From DASUAO01 sp035763745 (GTDB lineage: Bacteria > Actinomycetota > Acidimicrobiia > IMCC26256 > PALSA-555): DNA of 52,879 bases. The notes beneath the pieces are model-generated. The model worked only from the letters and a program-made list of their open reading frames with translations. It had not been told where the DNA came from and did no database searches. Positions 34,559 to 42,789 of the stretch are shown in pieces. Position numbers and translations under genes: made by a program. The stretch spans positions 1-52,879 of the forward strand of contig DASUAO010000027.1 in NCBI GenBank assembly GCA_035763745.1. The letters are read 5' to 3'. Numbering within the stretch: position 1 is the stretch's first letter; every line of letters begins with the position of its first letter.

Positions 34559-35017
34559 CTAGCCCCAGAGGGCGGATGCGATCTGCAGCGCGAGCGTGGT
34601 GGCCATCAGCACGAAGATCACCTGGTGCTGGCGCAGGATCGTGCGGGCGAGCCGCGACTGCTCGGTCGTGGTGTCGGCGCGGGTCCCGAGACGCACGGCG
34701 CTCGGTACCGTGCGCGTGGTCGCGACGGCGATGGCGATCATGACGAGCACGAGTGATCCCCACGCCGCCCACGCCTCGGCCTCGTCGGCCGCGATCTGGA
34801 TGATCGTCGACACGAGCGTCACGCCCATCGCGGTCCCGACGAGGAGGTTCATCGGCCGGGCGTCGGTCGTCACTCGCCGGTAGTAGCCGGCGATCGACGC
34901 GAGCACCGCTTCGGGGAGGTCGTCGCGCGCGGGTCCACGTGCCTGCACGTCGAACATGAGGTCGAACCACAGCACCGCGAGCAGGAACCCGGCTCCTGCT
35001 GCCGCGATGGCCTCCAC
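34559..35017 (-). CDS. Four-helix membrane protein of unknown function
   Basis: A 152-residue integral membrane protein. Helices are predicted at AAGAGFLLAVLWFDLMFDV, PMNLLVGTAMGVTLVSTIIQI, AAWGSLVLVMIAIAVAT and HQVIFVLMATTLALQIASALW. The layout recalls DUF1772/DUF2269-like proteins, but I do not recognise the family firmly. It starts 3 nt after the P450 remnant and probably shares its transcript with the FAD oxidoreductase gene. Confidence 0.6.
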   Translation of the reverse strand: MEAIAAAGAGFLLAVLWFDLMFDVQARGPARDDLPEAVLASIAGYYRRVTTDARPMNLLVGTAMGVTLVSTIIQIAADEAEAWAAWGSLVLVMIAIAVATTRTVPSAVRLGTRADTTTEQSRLARTILRQHQVIFVLMATTLALQIASALWG

Positions 35018-35020
35018 CGG

Positions 35021-35347
35021 TCAGCGTGCCGAGGTGCCGGTGAGGACGACGGGGAGGCGGCGGAGTCCGTTGGCCCAGAACACCGGCACCGGCTCCCGGG
35101 CGTAGTCGTCGGCGACGCGTGCGCTCTCGACACGTTCCAGGAACGCCTGCTCCTCCGGCGGCACCACCACGCCGGGCTCACGGAAGCTGGCCTGGAACGC
35201 ATCGAGGCTCTTCGTCGCGCCGAGCACGTCGTCGTAGCGGGCCAGGAAGTAGGCGCCCGACTCCGTGCGCGACACGGGACATCCGGCCCGCAGCTCGGCG
35301 AGGGCCGGGTAGGGGATCCCGGCGGTGGCATCGAGCGGGTCGGTCAT
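35021..35347 (-). pseudogene. Cytochrome P450 remnant with internal deletion
   Basis: A 108-residue frame that begins as a normal P450 (IPYPALAELRAGCPVSR ... GAYFLARYDDVLGATKSLD ... VVVPPEEQAFLERVES). It jumps to what looks like the last beta-strand of a P450 (PVPVFWANGLRRLPVVLTGT). About 280-300 residues, including the I-helix, ExxR and heme-Cys loop, are missing, so it cannot bind heme. The frame is kept across the junction near residue 70 and overlaps tightly with its neighbours. An intact P450 is encoded at 39.9-41.1 kb, but it is not close in sequence. Confidence 0.65.
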
Positions 35348-35386
35348 CGGCGCATCGTGCCAGGTCTCGACTGCGTGAGCGGTCGG

Positions 35387-36796
35387 TCAGGCATCGCGCA
35401 GCACCGTCTGGGCCGCATGCCATCCGCACATGCCGTGGACACCGCCCCCCGGTGGCGTCGACGACGAGCAGAGGTAGACGCCCGGCACCGCCGTGCGCCA
35501 CGGTCGGCGGGAAGGCACGGGCCGGGAGAAGAGCTGGCGGAGGTCGCCGGAACCCCCGTTGATGTCGCCTCCGACGTAGTTCGCGTCGTAGGACTCGAGT
35601 CGGGCGGCGGTCATCGTGTGACGGGCACGCACCCGGTCCCGGAACCCGGGCGCGAAGCGCTCGACCTGGCGTTCGATCGCGTTCGTCCGGTCGACGTCGG
35701 AACCGGACGGAACGTGGCAGTACGCCCAGGCGGTGTGCGAACCTGTCGGTGCACGTGTCGGGTCGAACAGGGTGGGCTGGGCGAGGATCACGAACGGCCG
35801 CTCCGGGTGGCGACCTGCCACCACCTCGGCCTCGCCCGCAGCGATCTCGTCGAGCGTGCCGCCGACGTGGACGGTGCCGGCCCGAGCGACGTCGGGCGAT
35901 TCCCACGGGATCGGGCCGTCGAGGACCCAGTCGACCTTGCAGACCCCGGGGCCGTACCGATATCGCCCCAACGCCCGCGCGGCCCGAGGCGGCAGCGCGT
36001 CGGCAGCGATCTGCAGCAGCTGCCGCGGCGTGACGTCGAGGACGGTGGCGTCGGCCGGGGGGAGGTCACGGAGCGACGTGATCTCGTGCTCGGTGACGAT
36101 CTCGCCGCCGTCGGCGCGGAGGACGGCGGTGAGCGCGTCGGCGATCCGTTGCGACCCACCCTCGGCGACCGGCCAGCCGACGACATGGCCGAGCAGGGTG
36201 AGGAGCAGTCCGTACCCGGCGGTCCCCGCCGCGTCGAGCGACAGCATCGAGTGCCCCGCCGATCCGGCGAGCAGGGCTCTCGCCGCCTCGGTGGAGAACC
36301 GCGCCTCCGTCGAGGAGCGGGCCGGGCGGAGGGCGTGCATCCCGAATCGGGCGAGTGCGATCGGCGTGCGGGGGACCCGCCGCGGCGAGAGCAGGGCTTC
36401 GACGATCGAGTGTCCGGCGTCGACCAAGGGCTCGAGCATCCGCTCGTACGCGGGCCCGTCGTCGGCCAAGCCGAGCGCGGTGTGCGCGACGCTGCGTTCG
36501 AGGAGCGTCGCTCGCCCCCCGTCGAGTGGGTGTGCGAGCGGTGCGGGCGCATGAATCCAGCGGAGCCCGTGCTCTGCGAGCGGGAGGGCGGAGAGCGCGG
36601 GCGACGCGAGCGCCAACGGGTGGATCGCCGCGCACACGTCGTGGACGACGCCCGGCTCGGTCAGCTCCGCGGACCGCGTCCCGCCGCCGATGGTCGCGGC
36701 GGCTTCGTGCACCACCACGTCCCACCCGGCGCGTGCGAGGGTGATCGCGGCGACCAGACCATTCGGGCCCGCACCCACGACCACAGCCTCAGGCAC
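35387..36796 (-). CDS. FAD-dependent oxidoreductase, phytoene-desaturase-like
   Basis: A 469-residue flavoprotein of the CrtI/NAD(P)-FAD oxidoreductase group. The dinucleotide site is VVVGAGPNGLVAAITLARAGWDVVVHEA, and TIGGGTRSAELTEPGVVHDVC is the family-specific continuation. The C-terminal FAD motif is VYLCSSSTPPGGGVHGMCGWHAA. Relatives act on carotenoids, retinoids or other lipids; this branch is poorly characterised. The GTG giving VPEAVVVGAG was chosen; earlier in-frame GTG/TTG codons would add 7-8 residues. It leads an operon with the P450 remnant. Confidence 0.82.
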   Translation of the reverse strand: MPEAVVVGAGPNGLVAAITLARAGWDVVVHEAAATIGGGTRSAELTEPGVVHDVCAAIHPLALASPALSALPLAEHGLRWIHAPAPLAHPLDGGRATLLERSVAHTALGLADDGPAYERMLEPLVDAGHSIVEALLSPRRVPRTPIALARFGMHALRPARSSTEARFSTEAARALLAGSAGHSMLSLDAAGTAGYGLLLTLLGHVVGWPVAEGGSQRIADALTAVLRADGGEIVTEHEITSLRDLPPADATVLDVTPRQLLQIAADALPPRAARALGRYRYGPGVCKVDWVLDGPIPWESPDVARAGTVHVGGTLDEIAAGEAEVVAGRHPERPFVILAQPTLFDPTRAPTGSHTAWAYCHVPSGSDVDRTNAIERQVERFAPGFRDRVRARHTMTAARLESYDANYVGGDINGGSGDLRQLFSRPVPSRRPWRTAVPGVYLCSSSTPPGGGVHGMCGWHAAQTVLRDA

Positions 36797-36956
36797 GCCC
36801 TTGCCCCACTCCCGCCACAATCCCGTCCCGTTCCGTGGCCCCGACCGGACGCTCTCTGTGGCCTCGCTCGGCGTGGCCGTGACACAGGTGCGTCATCGCG
36901 CGTCCAGCAGCAGGAGGAGACGCGGCCCGTGCCGAGGATTCGCACAGTGTTGCGGT

Positions 36957-36962
36957 TAGACT
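36957..36962 (+). promoter_or_regulatory. Putative -10 of the desaturase gene
   Basis: TAGACT in a locally AT-richer stretch 43 nt before the GTG start at 37006. Confidence 0.35.
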
Positions 36963-37005
36963 TTGGTTCTCGCGCATTCAAACCGCGTGTGCGCATTCTC
37001 ATTGG

Positions 37006-38088
37006 GTGAAGACACTGACCTCCACAACCGAAGACCCATCCTTCGATCCCTCCTACACGACCGCCGACCTGGATCAAGAGCACCAAGAGCAGACCTGGCA
37101 GCAGATCGTAGGCCCCTACGCCAAGGCGGACGTCGGCCGCGCGAGCATCTCGCTCGCCACCTCGGTCGTGCCGTTCGTCCTCCTCTGGGCGGCGATGTAC
37201 TTCGCGCTCGACGTCTCGTACCTCCTCAGCCTGGCGCTCGCCGTCCCGGCGTCGGGGTTCCTGCTCCGCACCTACATCCTCTTCCACGACTGCACGCATG
37301 GCTCGTTCCTGCCGAGTCGACGAGCGAACGCGTGGCTCGGCACGGTGCTCGGCTGGCTGGTCTTCACCCCGTTCGGGCGTTGGCGCTACGAGCACGCCAT
37401 GCACCACGCGACGGCGGGTGATCTCGATCGCCGATTCGTCGGCGACGTCCCCACGTACACGGTCGCCGAGTACCGGTCCTGGTCCTTGCCGACCCGCATC
37501 GCCTACCGCCTCTACCGCAACCCCGCGGTGATGTTCGGGCTCGGTCCCATCTACGCGATGGTCCTCGAGCCGCGGTGGGCCTGCATCTCCAAGCCTCGGC
37601 TCCGGCGCAGCGTCTGGGGGACCAACCTCGCCCTCGTGGGTGTGATCGGTGGCCTCTGCCTCCTCATCGGCTGGCAGAACTTCCTGCTGATCGAGGCGCC
37701 GTTCGTCTTCCTCTCCGGAGGCGTCGGCATCTGGCTCTTCTACGTCCAGCACCAGTTCGACGACGTGTACTGGCGACGGACCGAGGACTGGTCGTACCGG
37801 GACGCCGCCCTGATGGGGAGCTCCTACCTGAAGCTCCCGAAGATCCTCCAGTTCTTCACCGGCAACATCGGGCTGCACCACGTGCACCACCTGAGCGCCA
37901 AGATCCCGAACTACAACCTCCAGCGCGCGCACGACCAGGAGGCGATCTTCCACTCCTCCCGGATGGTCACGCTGATGGACGGCGTCCGGGCGACGCGCCT
38001 CAAGCTGTGGGACGAGGACGCCGGTCGCATGGTCACGTGGCGCGACCTCCGCCAGGCGAAGCAGGACATCTCACCGGCGCACGTCTGA
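37006..38088 (+). CDS. Membrane fatty acid desaturase
   Basis: A 360-residue di-iron acyl desaturase. The three His boxes are HDCTH (about 94-98), HAMHH (about 129-133) and HHVHH (about 290-294). Four hydrophobic segments include SVVPFVLLWAAMYFALDVS and FLLIEAPFVFLSGGVGIWLF. QHQFDDVYW before the third box is typical of the delta-12/omega-type acyl-lipid desaturases. It introduces a double bond into membrane acyl chains using O2 and ferredoxin-type electrons. GTG start. Regiospecificity cannot be read. Confidence 0.92.
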   Translation: MKTLTSTTEDPSFDPSYTTADLDQEHQEQTWQQIVGPYAKADVGRASISLATSVVPFVLLWAAMYFALDVSYLLSLALAVPASGFLLRTYILFHDCTHGSFLPSRRANAWLGTVLGWLVFTPFGRWRYEHAMHHATAGDLDRRFVGDVPTYTVAEYRSWSLPTRIAYRLYRNPAVMFGLGPIYAMVLEPRWACISKPRLRRSVWGTNLALVGVIGGLCLLIGWQNFLLIEAPFVFLSGGVGIWLFYVQHQFDDVYWRRTEDWSYRDAALMGSSYLKLPKILQFFTGNIGLHHVHHLSAKIPNYNLQRAHDQEAIFHSSRMVTLMDGVRATRLKLWDEDAGRMVTWRDLRQAKQDISPAHV

Positions 38089-38102
38089 CCCTGCGGGTCA
38101 GA
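38084..38102. terminator. Bidirectional terminator containing both stop codons
   Basis: Perfect 8-bp stem TCTGACCC (38084-38091) / GGGTCAGA (38095-38102), loop TGC. The desaturase TGA and the minus-strand stop each sit in one arm. Confidence 0.8.
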
Positions 38103-38460
38103 CCGGGAACCGTGGGAGCAGCACGGCGTGGTCGCAGCCGGCCGCCGTACCTGCAGCGGCGGCGGAGTCGGTGAGGAACGTCGCCGGGTCGAAGTCGGAG
38201 CTCAGACCGTCGATGTAGGCCCGGTGCTCCTCGAGCGACGCGATCCCCTGCGCGAGCGAGTCGGTCACGTCCACGCACGGACCACAACGGTCGGGCGCTA
38301 TGCCGCCGATGCCGGCTTCGCCGCTCGTGGCGAGGACGTACGCGACCGTCTTGTCCTGCGCGGTCCACCAGGCGACAGCGCCGGCCAGCCCGTACTCGAA
38401 GTCGTCGGGATGGGCCACGACGGCGACCGCCCGCTGCCAGTCCTCCGGGAATGCGTCCAT
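38098..38460 (-). pseudogene. PIG-L deacetylase remnant with internal deletion
   Basis: A 120-residue frame. The first 60 residues are a typical PIG-L/LmbE N-terminus (AVAVVAHPDDFEYGLAGAVA ... VLATSGEAGIGGIAPDRCGP, with the AHPDD zinc motif). The rest is the normal C-terminus (VDVTDSLAQGIASLEEHRAY ... FDPATFLTD ... AGCDHAVLL). Roughly 120-130 core residues, including the second zinc His region, are missing, yet the frame is maintained. It should be inactive. The ATG giving MDAFPEDWQ and the terminator after the stop both look intact. Confidence 0.7.
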
Positions 38461-38510
38461 GGGGATGGTTCCTAGTCGAGGATTCCGTCCCGATGCGGCC
38501 GCACATCGGC

Positions 38511-38516
38511 GAGACT
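38511..38516 (+). promoter_or_regulatory. GAGACT element before the CDF exporter gene
   Basis: GAGACT with 7 nt to the ATG at 38524. No Shine-Dalgarno sequence. Confidence 0.35.
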
Positions 38517-38523
38517 GGAATCG

Positions 38524-39432
38524 ATGCACGACCACGGCGAGCACGCGGCGAGCGACGGCGCGCTCGTACGGCGCGCCCTGTGGGTCTCCCTGGCCCTCAA
38601 CGCCGGGTTCCTCGTCGTGGAGGTCGTCGCCGGGATCGTGTTCGACTCGCTCGCGCTGCTCGCCGACGCCGCGCACATGTCGACCGACGTCGCGGGACTC
38701 GCGATCGCCTTGGTGGCGCAGTCGCTGATCCTCCGTCCGGCGTCGGCGCGACGGACCTTCGGCCTGCGGCGAGCCGAGGCGCTCGGAGGCCTCGCGAACG
38801 GCGTCCTGATCCTGGTCACCTCCGCGTGGATCTTCTACGAGGCCGCCCGCCGCATCGGTGAGCCCCACGACGTCGAGGGGATCGGGATCCTCGTGGTCGC
38901 GACCCTCGGGCTCCTCGTCAACCTGGGGAGCGCGTGGATGCTGGCGCGCGCGCCTGGGCGGGACCTGAACCTGCGCGGTGCGTTGCTCCACATGCTCTCC
39001 GACGCGGCGGGCTCCGTCGGGGTGATGATCGCGGGGGTCGGGGTGCTGGCGTTCGGCGCCGACTGGCTCGACCCGGTCATGTCGGTGCTGATCGGCGTCC
39101 TGGTGGCCTGGGCGGCGTGGGGGCTGCTGCGCGATGCGCTGAACGTCCTCCTCGAGGGTGCGCCGCGCCACCTCGACGTCGACGAGGTCGAAACCGCACT
39201 CGCGGCGGGGCCCGACGTCGAGGCCGTGCACCATCTCCACGTCTGGGAGATCGGCTCCGACCTCCCCGCGCTCTCGGCGCACGTCGTGCTCGCGGATGCC
39301 GGGACGCTCCACGAGGCGCAAGAGCGAGGGGACGCCCTCAAGGTGATGCTCGCGGAGCGGTTCGGCATCGAGCACGTGACCCTCGAGCTCGAGTGCCACG
39401 GGTGCGACACACCCGACCACGACGGCCGGTAG
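38524..39432 (+). CDS. CDF family cation exporter (CzcD-like)
   Basis: A 302-residue zinc/cobalt/cadmium-proton antiporter. The N-terminus is His-rich (MHDHGEHAASDG) and six transmembrane helices follow. The metal site has HMSTDVAG in TM2 (HxxxD) and HMLSDAAGSVG in TM5 (HxxxD). The cytoplasmic CDF domain follows (VDEVETALAAGPDVEAVHHLHVWEIG ... HVTLELECHGCDTPDH). Complete, unlike the CDF-like protein at 15.5 kb. Zinc is the likely main substrate by family. Confidence 0.92.
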   Translation: MHDHGEHAASDGALVRRALWVSLALNAGFLVVEVVAGIVFDSLALLADAAHMSTDVAGLAIALVAQSLILRPASARRTFGLRRAEALGGLANGVLILVTSAWIFYEAARRIGEPHDVEGIGILVVATLGLLVNLGSAWMLARAPGRDLNLRGALLHMLSDAAGSVGVMIAGVGVLAFGADWLDPVMSVLIGVLVAWAAWGLLRDALNVLLEGAPRHLDVDEVETALAAGPDVEAVHHLHVWEIGSDLPALSAHVVLADAGTLHEAQERGDALKVMLAERFGIEHVTLELECHGCDTPDHDGR

Positions 39433-39459
39433 CGCGCCCCGGCGTGCGGGCCCGCGTCC

Positions 39460-39921
39460 CTACGGCATCCCGATCAGCTCCACCAGCACGCCGTTCGGAT
39501 CGCGCACGACCGCCATCCGCACGGCCCCGGTCGGGCCGGGGACCTCGATGCGGCGGGGGGTGCCGCCCAGGCCGAGGTCGGCGAGCCGGGCGAGGACGGC
39601 ATCCACGTCGACGTAGAACGAGAGCAGGAAGAAGCCGACCGATGGCCGCTCGACCGGCGCGCCGTCGTCGATCCCGCTCGGGAACTCGACGAGCTCGACG
39701 ATCCCCGCGTCGTCGACGGCAGGGTCGTGGAGGAACGCCGATCGCAGGCTGTCCCCGGACGCGTCGAACAACGTGGTCCAGGCGCCGGGCATGGTGCCCT
39801 CGAAGAGCTCCACCAGCCCCATGCCCTCGACCCAGAACCGCATCGACGTGTCCCAGTCGCGGGTGCAGATCGCCGAGTGATGGCACCCGGAGTGACGTAC
39901 CGGCGGGATCTTGCCCTTCAT
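39460..39921 (-). CDS. VOC family protein (glyoxalase/dioxygenase fold)
   Basis: A 153-residue VOC protein. Metal-binding positions are in SGCHHSAICTRDWD (His) and GVLVELIGMP at the end (Glu), with SFYVDVDAVLARLADLGL between the repeats. GAGGAG lies 5 nt before the ATG. It follows the P450 gene by 13 bp, so it is last in the phosphotransferase-acyl-CoA synthetase-P450 operon. Isomerase, lyase and dioxygenase activities are all possible. Confidence 0.8.
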   Translation of the reverse strand: MKGKIPPVRHSGCHHSAICTRDWDTSMRFWVEGMGLVELFEGTMPGAWTTLFDASGDSLRSAFLHDPAVDDAGIVELVEFPSGIDDGAPVERPSVGFFLLSFYVDVDAVLARLADLGLGGTPRRIEVPGPTGAVRMAVVRDPNGVLVELIGMP

Positions 39922-39934
39922 CGGTGCTCCTCGC

Positions 39935-41125
39935 TCACGGAAGGCGAATCGGGAGGTGCTCGTGGCCGCGTACGAGGCTGGAGCGAGCGAGCCGGCCCGG
40001 TCCCGTGATCTGGTAGTCGGGGGCGCGATCGAGCAGCTCCTCGAGGAGCACGCGTCCTTCGAGTCGCGCCAGCGCGGCGCCGAGGCAGAGGTGCTCGCCG
40101 AAGCCGAACGCGAGGTTCGGGGTCGTGGCTGGACGGAACGCGTCGAACGTGTCGGCCGTCGGTCCGAACGCGGCCTCGTCGCGGTTCCCGCTCGCGTAGA
40201 GCATCAGCAGGAACTCGTCCGCGCGCACGTCGACGCCACCGACGGTGGTGTCCTCCACGACGGTGCGGCCGAACTGCTGGATGGGCGTCACCCAGCGCAG
40301 GCACTCCTCGATCGCGCCCGGGATCGCGTCGGGCTCCGCGGCGAGACGGGCCCGCTGGTCCGGGTGCTCCGCCAGCGCGAGCAGGGCCCCGGAGATGAGG
40401 TGGCGGGTCGTCTCGTTGCCCGCGACCAGCAGGGAGAGGTTGAACGTCACGAGCTCGCCCGCCGAGAGCGGCGCGCCTTCGATCTCGGACCGGACCAGGA
40501 GCGACACCACGTCGTCGCCGGGATCGGCGCGTTGGCGCTCGGCGTGCGTCTGCAGGAACGCGTGGAGCTCCATCACCGACTGCATCGCGTCGGGGGGTAG
40601 CGCGGAACGCCCGTCGGACGCGAGGATCGTCGCGTCCGACCAGCGCCGGAACTCGGAGCGCTCGGTCTCGGGAACGCCGAGGACGTCTGCGATGACCATC
40701 ACCGGGAGCGGTGCCGCCAGGACGTCGACGGCGTCGACGATCTCGCCGCGAGGAATCGCGTCGAGCAGCGATCGGGTGCGCTCCCGGACTCGGTCCTCCA
40801 TCTTCCCCACGGCCCGCGGCGTGAACTCGCGGTTGAGCAGCCGGCGGTACTCGCCATGTCGCGGGGGATCGAGGTGCAGGATCGAGCCCTCGATGCTCCC
40901 GCCCTCGCGGAGAGGATCGTTGACCAGGACGCCGCGGCCCGAGCAGAAGCGGGCAGGATCACGGCTGATCTCCCGGATGTCGGCGTACCGCGCGATCAGC
41001 CTCGACCCGGGCTCGTACTCGGGGAGGTCGGGTCGGGCGCGCAGCGCTCCGAGCAGCCCGTAGTAGTCGTCGCGCACGAAGGTGCCGGGCTTCGAGAAGT
41101 CGACGGGGTAGTGGGTCGTGGTCAT
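39935..41125 (-). CDS. Cytochrome P450
   Basis: A complete 396-residue soluble bacterial P450. The I-helix is LLVAGNETTRHLISGALLA, ExxR is EECLRW, and the heme loop is LAFGFGEHLCLGAALARLE with the thiolate Cys. HLDPPRHGEYRRLLNREFTP is the C-helix region. It resembles the CYP families for terpenoid and steroid hydroxylation. Coupled by a 4-bp overlap to an acyl-CoA synthetase gene, suggesting it hydroxylates an acid that is then (or first) activated to a CoA ester. The redox partner is not encoded in the window. Confidence 0.92.
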   Translation of the reverse strand: MTTTHYPVDFSKPGTFVRDDYYGLLGALRARPDLPEYEPGSRLIARYADIREISRDPARFCSGRGVLVNDPLREGGSIEGSILHLDPPRHGEYRRLLNREFTPRAVGKMEDRVRERTRSLLDAIPRGEIVDAVDVLAAPLPVMVIADVLGVPETERSEFRRWSDATILASDGRSALPPDAMQSVMELHAFLQTHAERQRADPGDDVVSLLVRSEIEGAPLSAGELVTFNLSLLVAGNETTRHLISGALLALAEHPDQRARLAAEPDAIPGAIEECLRWVTPIQQFGRTVVEDTTVGGVDVRADEFLLMLYASGNRDEAAFGPTADTFDAFRPATTPNLAFGFGEHLCLGAALARLEGRVLLEELLDRAPDYQITGPGRLARSSLVRGHEHLPIRLP

Positions 41126-42789
41126 GGTCGCTCCATCGCGTCGGCACGCCCGGAGTCGTGGAACCGGGCCTCGAGCGCGGTGAGGTCCTCGGCGGTGAAG
41201 AGGCGGTACTCGGCGCCCGGATCCGGACGCCAGTAGATCGCATCGTCGGTGTACCAGCGTTCCCGGCGAAGCGGTCGCTTGTCCACCTTGTTGGTCGCAC
41301 CGACGGGAAGCGTCGTGATGCGGACGTAGCGGGGAGCCCACTTGGTCCCGAGGTCGGGCTGGTCGGCGAGGAACCGGCCGAACTCCTCGGCGTCGAAGGT
41401 TGTTCCCGCAGTGAGCTCGAGCGCAACCATGACCTGGTCGTCGGCCGTCCGCTCGTCCGGGACCGCGAACACCGCGACGCCGCTCGCGCCGGGGAACCGA
41501 CCGAGGATGCGCTCGACCGGTGCGGTCGCGAAGTTCTCCGAGTCCACCCGCAGCCACTCCCCGGAGCGGCCCGCGAAGTAGAAGACGCCGTCGTCGTCCT
41601 GGTATCCGAGGTCGCCCGACCAGTACCACCCGTTGCGGGTGCGCTCGGCCTCGGCCTCGGCGTTGTCGTAGTAGCCCTCGAAGCGGCCGACGACGTTGCG
41701 GCCGACGATCTCGCCGATCGCCTCGGCGCCGTTGATGAGCCTCCCGTCGGCATCGAAGCGCGCTCGGTCCCGCTCGACACCCGTCTCCGGGTCGACCACG
41801 GCGGCGTCGAGGCCGGCTTGCGGGACACCGAGCGCGTCCTTCGGGAGGCCGGGGCGCGGTTCCATGATGATCGCGTTCTCGCTCGACCCGTAGCCCGAGA
41901 CGCAGACGATCCCGAAGCGCGCTTCGAACGCCTCCATGTCGCGTGGCGACGACTCGGGCGCGAGCGCGTACTTGACCCGGTGCGAGCGGTCTTCCGACGT
42001 CGGGGGAGTGGCGAGGATGTACGCCAGCGCACGTCCCACCGTGCTGAAGAACGTCGCACCGTACCGGCGGACGTCGGGCATGAACTGCGACGCCGAGAAG
42101 CGCTCTCGGAGTGCGATCGTCGCGCCGGACGCGAGTGCGGGGAGCACGATCGCGTTGAGGGCGTTCCCGTGGAACAACGGCATCGCGCAGTAGAAGACGT
42201 CGTCGGGCGTCGACCAGGTGGACCTGGTCGCGGCGCCGGCCGCACGACCGTGCGACATCTTCACGGCCTTCGGCGCGCTCGTCGACCCCGAGGTGAACAG
42301 CAAGAGGAGCAGATCTTCGGGGCGAACAGTGTGGGCCGCGACCGGTGGTGCAGTGTGCAGCGAGTGCCTCCACTCGGTTCCGTCGACGTCGATCACGGTC
42401 GTGCTGCCGAGGTCGAGGCCGGCGAGGAGCGGCGCGTGCGATGCGTCGGTGAGGACGGCCACGCAGTGGGTGTGGCGGACGTCGCGGGCGAGCCCGTTGC
42501 CCCGGCGCGTGTCGTTGACCCCGACGACGACCGCCCCGATACGGGCGGCACCGAACAGCGCGAACAGGTAGGCGGGGACGTTGCCGAGGAGCACCCCGAT
42601 GTGGAAGGGGCCGGATGCGGGTCGGAGCGTGTCGAGCGCCGCGGCCCACCGCCCGCTCTCCGCCACCACCGCGCGCCAGGTCCAGGCGAGATCGTCGACG
42701 ACGATCCCGTCGCTGTCGTCCGCGGCCCGCCGCGCGAGCAGGTCGGAGACGGTCGTCGGTCGCAGGCCGCCGTCGTCGGGCTCGCTCAC
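41122..42789 (-). CDS. Acyl-CoA synthetase (AMP-forming)
   Basis: A 555-residue ANL-superfamily ligase that activates a carboxylic acid via the acyl-AMP to its CoA ester. The P-loop is LFTSGSTSAPKAVKMSHG, motif YGSSENA follows, and WYWSGDLGYQDDDG and FYFAGRSGEWL form the hinge. The C-terminal catalytic Lys lies in VGATNKVDKRPLR. GTG start overlapping the phosphotransferase stop by 4 bp. The similarity is to long-chain/very-long-chain (FadD-like) ligases; the substrate is not assigned. Confidence 0.9.
   Translation of the reverse strand: MSEPDDGGLRPTTVSDLLARRAADDSDGIVVDDLAWTWRAVVAESGRWAAALDTLRPASGPFHIGVLLGNVPAYLFALFGAARIGAVVVGVNDTRRGNGLARDVRHTHCVAVLTDASHAPLLAGLDLGSTTVIDVDGTEWRHSLHTAPPVAAHTVRPEDLLLLLFTSGSTSAPKAVKMSHGRAAGAATRSTWSTPDDVFYCAMPLFHGNALNAIVLPALASGATIALRERFSASQFMPDVRRYGATFFSTVGRALAYILATPPTSEDRSHRVKYALAPESSPRDMEAFEARFGIVCVSGYGSSENAIIMEPRPGLPKDALGVPQAGLDAAVVDPETGVERDRARFDADGRLINGAEAIGEIVGRNVVGRFEGYYDNAEAEAERTRNGWYWSGDLGYQDDDGVFYFAGRSGEWLRVDSENFATAPVERILGRFPGASGVAVFAVPDERTADDQVMVALELTAGTTFDAEEFGRFLADQPDLGTKWAPRYVRITTLPVGATNKVDKRPLRRERWYTDDAIYWRPDPGAEYRLFTAEDLTALEARFHDSGRADAMERP

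Noticed and set aside
35357..37009. A 550-codon plus-strand open frame opposite the FAD oxidoreductase
   Set aside because: The minus strand carries a complete flavoprotein with both FAD motifs; the opposite frame is compositionally biased.
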